A DNA stretch of 9,578 nt from an uncultured Eubacterium sp. (GTDB taxonomy: Bacteria; Bacillota_A; Clostridia; Lachnospirales; Lachnospiraceae), in the NCBI GenBank assembly GCA_947653505.1, contig CANTHI010000100.1, positions 1 to 9,578 on the forward strand, read 5' to 3'. This document shows, one piece after another, positions 1-5,752 of the stretch. Every line of letters begins with the position of its first letter. Position 1 is the first letter of the stretch. Position numbers and translations under genes: made by a program. The notes under the pieces are model-generated. The model made no database searches. It worked only from the letters and a program-made list of their open reading frames with translations, and had not been told where the DNA came from.

Positions 1-294
1 GGAAAACAGTATGATTTTATATCGGTTCTGAAAGCCTGCGATATTGTGGAAGCAAATTTCTGGCAGAACAATATCTGGGGGTATTCGGTCGAAACGGTCA
101 TCGCGGCGACCTATCAGATCGCATATGGATATGCGATGATCCTGAAAAACCAGTACCATATGACCGGCGCCGAGATCGCGTGCATCCTAAAAGATGTTCC
201 GGAAAACATGCGGTTCCGGTATACAAAAGAGAATTTGGACAGTATTGTAAAAAAATCGGGTTATAAAGGAGATAAGTATGAAAAAAACAGCTGA
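1..294 (+). CDS. Probable HMGL-like (DRE-TIM) aldolase, C-terminal fragment
   Basis: The reading frame is open from the first base, so the start lies outside the window and only the last 97 residues are seen. The tail contains WGYSV, then a helical stretch, then a segment like ILKDVPENMRFRYTKENL. This resembles, from memory, the C-terminal region of HMGL-like / 4-hydroxy-2-oxovalerate aldolase-type proteins found in capsule and O-antigen clusters, where WGYS is followed by a helix and an 'IL..IPEE.R..Y..E.L' stretch. Members of that family form or cleave carbon-carbon bonds next to a 2-oxo acid, often pyruvate, using a divalent metal. The metal-binding and catalytic residues are in the missing part, so activity cannot be judged. 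The GTG at base 46 is an internal codon, not the start. The 3' end overlaps the next gene by 17 bases, indicating translational coupling with a TPP enzyme that probably uses pyruvate. The family call rests on a short tail; an unrelated cytoplasmic enzyme remains possible. Confidence 0.5.
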   Translation, partial: GKQYDFISVLKACDIVEANFWQNNIWGYSVETVIAATYQIAYGYAMILKNQYHMTGAEIACILKDVPENMRFRYTKENLDSIVKKSGYKGDKYEKNS

Positions 295-1990
295 TTTGCT
301 GGCAGAGCTTCTGGCTGCGGAAAAGGTCACGGATGTATTTGGCATTCCCGGTTCTGAAATCATGGAACTGATCTATGCCCTGGACAGACATCCAAAGATC
401 CGGACACATCTTTGCTACCATGAACAGGGGGCGGCTTATGCAGCCTGCGGATATGCACAGGCCTCTGGACGGCTGGGGGCAGCTTATGCGACCAAAGGAC
501 CCGGGGCGACGAACATGCTTACCCCTATGGCAGAGGCGTACTACGGTTCGTTTCCGGTTCTGTTTATGACGGCCCATACGCCAGCCACACCTTATCAGAA
601 TGTCCGGATTGATCAGATGAAAGAAATGGATCCCCTGCCAGTAGTAGCGCCATTTGTAAAATACGCAGTCCGCATTGAAAATCCGGATACGGCTGCATAT
701 CAAATCAGAAAAGCCATAAAAACAGCGCAGGAAGGAAGAAAAGGACCCGTATTTTTAGACTTTGCCGCAAAGCTTCTGGAGGCTGAAATACCAGAGCAAA
801 CGCAGCAGGACCAGCTGCCCGGACGGATACAGGAAACGGCAGACCAGCCGGATGCCGGGCATGAAAACAGTCTGGAATTTATCAGAAAGGAAGTCAGAAA
901 GGCAAAACGGCCGGTGATTCTGATCGGTGACGGACTGCGGCATACGGGGATGGAACGCACCGTGATTTCGATGGCTGAGGCACATCAGATTCCCATTCTG
1001 TCCAGCAGGGTCTCGCAGGATCTCGCGGCAGGTTCGCCCAACTATTATGGATATATCGGAAGCCATGCAACCAGATACAGCCATTTTATTCTGTCCAAAG
1101 CCGATCTTGTCCTGGCGCTCGGCAACCGGATGGCGTATCCGGTAGATTCCGCGTCGTTTGGACCGCTATTCCAAAATGCCCGGGTTATCCGCATCGATGT
1201 GGATGACAGGGAATTTGCAAGGCCGGTGCCTAATGCTGTCAATATCCATGCCGATCTGAAAGCATTTTTACCGGGGACTGCCGGGGCAGGGCTTTTGGAT
1301 ACGCATGACCGTGCATGGCTGGATACCTGCGGAAAACTAAAAGAAGCATTGTCCGATGCGGACACCGGGCAGCCGGTTCCGGTTTTTGAGCATCTGCTTG
1401 GACAGCTTCCGGACGATGCAGTACTTGTATGCGATGTCGGAAGTAATGAAATGTGGATGTCAAGAGCGTACGCACATACGGGCTGCCGGGCTTTCCTGCT
1501 GCATGCCAAGTTTTTGGAGGATCTGGGCAGTTCTCTCGGGAAAGCAGCCGGGGCTTTTTATGCATGCGGACGCCCGGTTGTGTGCGTGACCGGAGACCAG
1601 GGGGTCCAGTTTAATATCCAGGAGCTGGAGCAGATCGCGCTGGAGCAGCTTCCGGTCGCTGTTGTCATCGTAAATAACGGCAGGAGCGGGATTATTAAAA
1701 ATCTCCAGAAAAAACGGGGATATGCGTCTTTTTTGCATACCACCCGTGAAACCGGCTTTTCAGCGCCGGATTTTCAAAAGCTGGCAGATGCGTACGGGAT
1801 CCATTATGCGGTTCTTACAATGGATGATCCGGCGGCATTCTCATGGACGGATCTGAAGCTGCCGTGTATCGTAGATATGTTCCTTCCAATGGATTTTGAA
1901 GTACAGCCTGCGCTGCCAGTGGGAAATCCCTGTCAGAAAATGGCTCCTGCGCTGCCAGAACCATTATACAGGCAGCTGGACCAGCTTTAA
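278..1990 (+). CDS. TPP-dependent acetolactate synthase-like carboligase (possible YerE-type sugar acetyltransferase)
   Basis: This is a 570-residue cytoplasmic enzyme of the acetolactate synthase/pyruvate oxidase fold, full length for the family. The N-terminal TPP domain (about 1-165) carries the cofactor-activating glutamate E49 in HEQGAA, and GPGATN at 74-79. A central domain spans about 195-335. The C-terminal TPP domain (about 370-540) has the magnesium/diphosphate motif starting GDQG at 439-442 and ending NN at 466-467. The third position is Gln441 where acetolactate synthases usually have Gly. The ATG is placed by AAAGGAG at 265-271, six bases upstream. Family members decarboxylate a 2-oxo acid and pass the activated aldehyde to an acceptor. 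Lying in an operon with CDP-glucose 4,6-dehydratase and several SDRs, and with no IlvN or other ilv gene beside it, it resembles YerE, which acetylates a CDP-4-keto-3,6-dideoxysugar from pyruvate. That substrate is inferred. A catabolic acetolactate synthase or another 2-oxo acid decarboxylase is the alternative. Confidence 0.8.
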   Translation: MKKTADLLAELLAAEKVTDVFGIPGSEIMELIYALDRHPKIRTHLCYHEQGAAYAACGYAQASGRLGAAYATKGPGATNMLTPMAEAYYGSFPVLFMTAHTPATPYQNVRIDQMKEMDPLPVVAPFVKYAVRIENPDTAAYQIRKAIKTAQEGRKGPVFLDFAAKLLEAEIPEQTQQDQLPGRIQETADQPDAGHENSLEFIRKEVRKAKRPVILIGDGLRHTGMERTVISMAEAHQIPILSSRVSQDLAAGSPNYYGYIGSHATRYSHFILSKADLVLALGNRMAYPVDSASFGPLFQNARVIRIDVDDREFARPVPNAVNIHADLKAFLPGTAGAGLLDTHDRAWLDTCGKLKEALSDADTGQPVPVFEHLLGQLPDDAVLVCDVGSNEMWMSRAYAHTGCRAFLLHAKFLEDLGSSLGKAAGAFYACGRPVVCVTGDQGVQFNIQELEQIALEQLPVAVVIVNNGRSGIIKNLQKKRGYASFLHTTRETGFSAPDFQKLADAYGIHYAVLTMDDPAAFSWTDLKLPCIVDMFLPMDFEVQPALPVGNPCQKMAPALPEPLYRQLDQL

Positions 1991-2033
1991 ATAAAAACGG
2001 AATTATACAGGGAAACCGGAAAGGAGCCGGAAT

Positions 2034-3143
2034 ATGGGCATTATAAAGGAAGATATCCGCAAGATCCTGCATACAGATCTGCCGTGGGAAGCATTATACC
2101 ATTCCACGGTTCTGGTCACTGGCGGGACCGGCCTGATCATGACCTATCTTACGTATGCGCTGCTTGCCCTGAATGAAACAGGTGCAGACATACAGATCAT
2201 CCTGATCTGCCGGTCAGAACACAAGGTGAAAAAGAAATATGGAGCGGTCATGGACCGCCCGTATTTTCATATCATCTATGCGGATGTCTGTGAGGCGGTA
2301 ACGCTGGAAGAAAAGATTGATTATATCATACACGCCGCAAGTATGGCAGTTCCGGCGATGTTTGTAACAAAGCCGGTCGAAACCATACGGGCAAATGTGA
2401 CCGGTACGGACCATATGCTCCGGCTCGCACGTAAAAACCAGGTCAGAGGATTTTTATTTGTCAGCTCCTGCAACGTATATGGCAAAGACCTGCCGCGGGA
2501 ACCTGTCTGCGAATCCTATAGCGGAAGCGTGGATTTTAACGATATCAGATCCTGCTATTGCGAGGCGAAGCGGATGGGAGAAATGCTCTGCCGCAGCTAT
2601 TATCTGGAGTATCAGGTACCTGCTGTTATCGTACGGCCCGTCTATATCTATTCGCCGGAAACAAATGATAAAACGCTGACTGCTTTTACCGATTTTATGA
2701 ACGCTGTGTTAAAAGGGGAGGATCTTGTCCTTCACAGCGACGGCAGCGCGGTCCGGTCTTTCTGCTATGCGGGTGACTGCGTAACCGCCATGTTTACCGC
2801 ACTGCTGAAAGGCAAAGCCGGAGAAACCTATAATATCGCAAACAGCACACAGGCAGTTTCCGTCCGCCGGCTTGCGCAGATCTTTGCAGAACAAAGCAAA
2901 GGACGTTCCGGCATAACGTATGACATCCGTAAGGATGATCTGCATAAGCCGTTATCCGATGTATTTATGCTGGATACGGATAAGCTGGAACAGCTTGGAT
3001 GGCATCCACAGACCGGGATTGAGGAAGGCGTTGCCAGAACGATAGCGGGCTGGCTGGAACAGGAAGATCTGTATCCGGAGCAGGAAAATCTTCCGGAAAT
3101 AAATGGCTGGAAAATAACCGGAAAAGGAATGGCAGAAAAATGA
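2034..3143 (+). CDS. Extended SDR, NAD-dependent nucleotide-sugar epimerase/dehydratase
   Basis: This 369-residue protein is an extended short-chain dehydrogenase/reductase acting on nucleotide sugars. After an N-terminal extension of about 24 residues typical of one capsule-cluster subgroup, the Rossmann fold begins with VLVTGGTG (26-33). Serines lie in VSSCNVYG (143-150) and the catalytic pair is Y175 and K179 in YCEAK. YNIAN (266-270) and a C-terminal substrate-binding region follow. The usual cofactor loop GxxGxxG reads GGTGLIM, so the third glycine is Met36; related proteins commonly have GLIGS here. The ATG has AAGGAG at 2021-2026, seven bases upstream. The gene follows the TPP enzyme by 43 bases, which hold only this ribosome binding site, and overlaps the next SDR by four bases (ATGA). 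It probably epimerises or reduces the CDP-sugar intermediate, but the exact reaction cannot be read from the sequence. Confidence 0.78.
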   Translation: MGIIKEDIRKILHTDLPWEALYHSTVLVTGGTGLIMTYLTYALLALNETGADIQIILICRSEHKVKKKYGAVMDRPYFHIIYADVCEAVTLEEKIDYIIHAASMAVPAMFVTKPVETIRANVTGTDHMLRLARKNQVRGFLFVSSCNVYGKDLPREPVCESYSGSVDFNDIRSCYCEAKRMGEMLCRSYYLEYQVPAVIVRPVYIYSPETNDKTLTAFTDFMNAVLKGEDLVLHSDGSAVRSFCYAGDCVTAMFTALLKGKAGETYNIANSTQAVSVRRLAQIFAEQSKGRSGITYDIRKDDLHKPLSDVFMLDTDKLEQLGWHPQTGIEEGVARTIAGWLEQEDLYPEQENLPEINGWKITGKGMAEK

Positions 3144-4096
3144 AAAGAGCAGTCGTAACAGGCGCTTCAGGTTTTATCGGAAGCGCGCTGGTCAGGGAAT
3201 TGCTGCATCATGGCATGGAGGTTTTTGCCGTTGTAAGACCCCGTGAAAAACAGGAAAGCAGTTTGCAGCGGGAAAAATCAGACAGACTGGTAAGCCTGGA
3301 TCATGAAATAAGACAGGAAAAACTGCATCTGATCCCATGCTATCTTGCACATATCAGAGAGCTGCCAGCGCTGCTTCCGGCAAAAAATATGGATGTATTT
3401 TATCATTTTGCATGGGATGGCATGGAAGGGGACGCCCTGACGGATTATCAGAAACAGCTTGATAATGTCAGGTATACACTGGACGCAGTGTGTGCGGCGG
3501 CCGCACTGGGATGCCAGAAATTTATCGGAAGCGGCAGCAGCTCCCAGTCCGAACTGACAGTACCGGAAGGAAGAAAAGGCACCGGCGACAAGCACAGTAT
3601 TTTCAAGACAGCAAAAACAGCCTGTGAATATATGGGAGAAATTGTCGCCATGCAAAACGGCGTTGAATTTATCTGGCCTATCCTGTCAAATCCGTTTGGT
3701 CCGGGCGAGACAAAACCAAGGCTCATCAACACGACGATACAAAAAATACTGGCAGGAGAGCATCTGTCTTTCAGCGAAGGAAACCAGATGTATGATTTTA
3801 TCTATATTGATGACGCGGCACGGGCGTTCAGGCTGATCGGGGAATCGGGCAGGGCAGGAAGGCATTATGTGCTTTCAATGGGTAAGACGCAGGCGTTAAA
3901 AAATTTTCTGCTCCGTCTGATCCGTATTGTGGATGCGTCTGCGGTACCCGGTTTTGGCGAGACAGAGTTTCACGGGGTTTATCTGCCAAAGGAAGCTTTT
4001 TCAAATGCGCAGCTGGTACAGGATACCGGATTCCGGCCGCAGGTTACTTTCGAAGAAGGTATTTTAAGGACAATGGAGTGGCTAAAGCATGTTTAA
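3140..4096 (+). CDS. Extended SDR, NAD(P)-dependent sugar reductase-like (RfbJ/YerF-type architecture), catalytic Tyr replaced by Phe
   Basis: This 318-residue Rossmann-fold protein begins almost at its cofactor motif, TGASGFIGS at 7-15. Its length and layout match the reductase/epimerase SDRs of CDP-dideoxysugar clusters, such as CDP-abequose synthase. A serine cluster GSGSSSQ (130-136) occupies the active-site strand, NPFGPGE (184-190) the sugar-binding turn, and YDFIYIDD (218-225) the downstream conserved segment. The expected YxxxK pair reads FKTAK, with Phe155 before Lys159. The codon at 3602-3604 is plainly TTC, so the usual proton-donating tyrosine is missing. The enzyme may use another residue, may bind without reducing, or may be impaired. 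The start overlaps the previous stop by four bases and the 3' end overlaps the GtrA-like gene by eight, so translation is tightly coupled. If the TPP enzyme is YerE-like, one SDR in this operon should reduce the added acetyl branch, and this is one candidate. Confidence 0.75.
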   Translation: MKRAVVTGASGFIGSALVRELLHHGMEVFAVVRPREKQESSLQREKSDRLVSLDHEIRQEKLHLIPCYLAHIRELPALLPAKNMDVFYHFAWDGMEGDALTDYQKQLDNVRYTLDAVCAAAALGCQKFIGSGSSSQSELTVPEGRKGTGDKHSIFKTAKTACEYMGEIVAMQNGVEFIWPILSNPFGPGETKPRLINTTIQKILAGEHLSFSEGNQMYDFIYIDDAARAFRLIGESGRAGRHYVLSMGKTQALKNFLLRLIRIVDASAVPGFGETEFHGVYLPKEAFSNAQLVQDTGFRPQVTFEEGILRTMEWLKHV

Positions 4097-4568
4097 GGAA
4101 CTGGTTTACAGAGGATTTGACCGGATGTTTTCATGGCATGGATGCAGGCTTTTTGCGCCGCTGTACAGCCGGTACCGGCAGATCGTTCTGTATATTTTTT
4201 TTGGCGGAATTGCGGTCTTTCTGAATCTTTTGATGTTTGGCCTGTTTACATATGTGCTGTCCGTAAATGAACTGATTGCAAATACCATTGCCAGCGCGGT
4301 ATGCATTCTGTTTCAGTTTTTTACGAACCGCGGCGTTGTTTTTCAGGCTGAAACAAAAGGAGTCACCGCAGCGCTGAAACAGTTCGCGGCGTTTACGGCA
4401 GGCTGTCTGGCCGCATTTTTTCTGGAAGAGGCTGTATTGTACATAGGTATCTTTCAGATGCATGTTGCCTCTGCCGCAGTAAAGATTTCAGCGCAGATCT
4501 TTGTGATCCTATTTAATTTTCTGACAAGAAAATATATTTTATTCCGCAGATATACTCACGAGCGATGA
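4089..4568 (+). CDS. GtrA-family small membrane protein
   Basis: This 159-residue protein has four predicted membrane helices at about 31-56, 60-78, 96-120 and 127-146. The segments FQFFTNRGVVF (75-85) and NFLTRKYILF (143-152) match the two conserved Asn-(x)n-Arg/Lys-aromatic endings of the GtrA/DPMS family. GtrA-like proteins sit in the cytoplasmic membrane and are thought to help move polyprenyl-linked sugars across it, usually beside a glycosyltransferase that makes the lipid-linked sugar. No glycosyltransferase is visible in the window, so its partner must be elsewhere. A basic N-terminal segment of about 30 residues precedes the first helix. The ATG overlaps the previous gene by eight bases. 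Its last 14 coding bases form the left arm of a 10-base inverted repeat that continues into the following gap. It supports a surface-glycan role for the operon. Confidence 0.85.
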   Translation: MFKELVYRGFDRMFSWHGCRLFAPLYSRYRQIVLYIFFGGIAVFLNLLMFGLFTYVLSVNELIANTIASAVCILFQFFTNRGVVFQAETKGVTAALKQFAAFTAGCLAAFFLEEAVLYIGIFQMHVASAAVKISAQIFVILFNFLTRKYILFRRYTHER

Positions 4569-4642
4569 AATTTGCCATATAGCTTTAAGCATTAACGCTC
4601 GTGAGCCGGTGTTGCTGGCAAATGTTACTGCCCGTCAGTATA
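4555..4642 (+). promoter_or_regulatory. Intergenic structured element with interlocking inverted repeats (possible pseudoknot leader)
   Basis: Two perfect inverted repeats cross each other. CTCACGAGCG at 4555-4564 pairs with CGCTCGTGAG at 4596-4605 (10 base pairs). ATTTGCCA at 4570-4577 pairs with TGGCAAAT at 4616-4623 (8 base pairs). The order A-B-A'-B' is that of an H-type pseudoknot, with connecting stretches of 5, 18 and 10 bases. A shorter pair, TATACT at 4551-4556 with AGTATA at 4637-4642, shares two bases with the first stem and so would compete with it. No T-run follows the first stem and its loop is 31 bases, so it does not look like an intrinsic terminator. No convincing -35/-10 pair is seen in the gap, although TATAAA occurs at 4639-4644. 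This is the only gap over 50 bases in the window and lies before the second SDR/dehydratase block. A role in attenuation, antitermination or mRNA processing is inferred. Confidence 0.4.
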
Positions 4643-4666
4643 AATTGTGAAAGTAAAAACAGAAAT

Positions 4667-4672
4667 AAGGAG
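4667..4672 (+). promoter_or_regulatory. Ribosome binding site fixing the start at 4680
   Basis: AAGGAG lies seven bases before the ATG at 4680. An upstream in-frame GTG at 4647 would add eleven residues but has no ribosome binding site. Those residues also precede a Rossmann fold that normally begins at once, so the ATG is preferred. Confidence 0.75.
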
Positions 4673-4679
4673 TAAGGTT

Positions 4680-5723
4680 ATGCAGAAAAAAACAGTAATG
4701 GTAACAGGAAATCTGGGATACATAGGCAATGTGATGGTTCCTTTTTTAACAGAAAAAGGCTATGCTGTCGCAGGCTATGATACCGGATATTATGAGGACT
4801 GCTATTTAATGAAGCCCGGACAGCGGCTGGTAAAGCAGATCAGAAAAGATGTAAGGGACTGTACTGTGGAAGATTTTGAAGGGATCGATTACCTGATTCA
4901 TCTTGCTGGTCTGTCCAATGATCCACTGGGTGATTTTGACGAGGCCCTTACCTATGAGATTAATTATAAGGCAACGATGCAGATTGCGGAATGCGCGAAA
5001 AAAGCAGGCGTAAAAAGAATGGCATATGCATCCTCGCAAAGTGTATATGGCATCTCTGATGTATCGAAGGCAGCGGATGAGGAAAGTGAAAAAAATCCGA
5101 TTACCGCTTATGCAAAAACGAAATGGCAGTGCGAACAGGAGCTTCGCCAGTTATGCGATGAGGACTTTCTGATCACGTATCTGCGGCCGGCAACTGCCTA
5201 TGGAGCCAGTCCGAATCTGCGCTGTGATATTGTATTTAACGCGTTTGTAGCTTACGCGTATACAGGCAGAAAAATCGAGATCAAAAGCGATGGTACGCCC
5301 TGGAGACCGATGTCGCATGTAAGGGACATCAGCGCTGCTTTTGCGGCTGTGCTGGAAGCGCCGCAAGAGCTGGTCAGAAACGAAGTCTTTAATGTAGGAA
5401 CAAAAGATAATAATTATACCGTCCGTGAACTGGCAGCCGCCGCCCAGAGCTGCGCGCCGGATTGTGAGCTGGTCTTTACGGGAGAACATACCGATCCGAG
5501 AAGCTACCGGGTATCCGCAGGGAAGATTCTTACGACACTGAAAGACTATTATCATCCTCAGTGGAATATTGAAAAGGGCGGGAAAGAGCTGATGCGCTAT
5601 TATCAGGATATCCGCTTTACAAAAGAAACGTTTGCGTCCTACAAATGCAACCGTTTAAAATGCTTAAAGAAGCGGATAGCAGATGGCACCTTAGACGAAC
5701 ATCTGCGGGATACGAAGCTTTGA
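4680..5723 (+). CDS. Extended SDR, NAD-dependent nucleotide-sugar epimerase/reductase
   Basis: This 347-residue extended SDR has a cofactor loop TGNLGYIG at 9-16, in which all three glycines are kept. An aspartate in GYDTG (32-36) ends the second strand, which favours NAD over NADP. The segment LAGLSNDP (75-82) follows, then serines in ASSQSVYG (117-124) and the catalytic pair Y144 and K148 in YAKTK. Further conserved stretches are LRPATAYG (168-175), MSHVRD (211-216) and HTDPRSYRVS (270-279). Nothing suggests inactivation. It probably epimerises, reduces or dehydrates a keto-sugar nucleotide, and the dehydratase 29 bases downstream points to a CDP-sugar. The C-terminal tail, from about 311, is rich in Lys, Cys and Arg and appears to belong to this subgroup rather than to a second domain. 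The exact reaction cannot be assigned from sequence alone. Confidence 0.78.
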   Translation: MQKKTVMVTGNLGYIGNVMVPFLTEKGYAVAGYDTGYYEDCYLMKPGQRLVKQIRKDVRDCTVEDFEGIDYLIHLAGLSNDPLGDFDEALTYEINYKATMQIAECAKKAGVKRMAYASSQSVYGISDVSKAADEESEKNPITAYAKTKWQCEQELRQLCDEDFLITYLRPATAYGASPNLRCDIVFNAFVAYAYTGRKIEIKSDGTPWRPMSHVRDISAAFAAVLEAPQELVRNEVFNVGTKDNNYTVRELAAAAQSCAPDCELVFTGEHTDPRSYRVSAGKILTTLKDYYHPQWNIEKGGKELMRYYQDIRFTKETFASYKCNRLKCLKKRIADGTLDEHLRDTKL

Positions 5724-5740
5724 AACAGAATGATCATACG

Positions 5741-5746
5741 AAGGGG
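5741..5746 (+). promoter_or_regulatory. Ribosome binding site fixing the dehydratase start at 5753
   Basis: AAGGGG lies six bases before the ATG at 5753. The reading frame is open further upstream (ATG at 5645), but that would put 36 extra residues inside the previous gene. Starting at 5753 gives 359 residues, the normal length of the family. Confidence 0.7.
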
Positions 5747-5752
5747 CGGAAG

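Noticed and set aside
98..703. A 201-residue open frame on the minus strand
   Set aside because: It lies antisense to the well-supported aldolase tail and TPP enzyme, has no ribosome binding site and a composition rich in Arg, Cys and Ser typical of a shadow frame.
1045..1509. A 154-residue open frame on the minus strand
   Set aside because: It is antisense to the central part of the TPP enzyme, whose family motifs run through it; no recognisable domain.
4555..4605. The 10-base inverted repeat as an intrinsic terminator
   Set aside because: The loop would be 31 bases, no T-run follows, and the right arm continues into sequence that leads directly to the next gene.
4612..4644. A sigma-70 type promoter before the 4680 gene (TTGCTG with TATAAA)
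   Set aside because: The spacer would be 21 bases and the -35 box is poor, so support is too weak to list.
5645..5752. An upstream start for the CDP-glucose dehydratase
   Set aside because: The extra residues lie inside the previous gene and are foreign to the family; the ATG at 5753 has a better ribosome binding site and gives the normal length.
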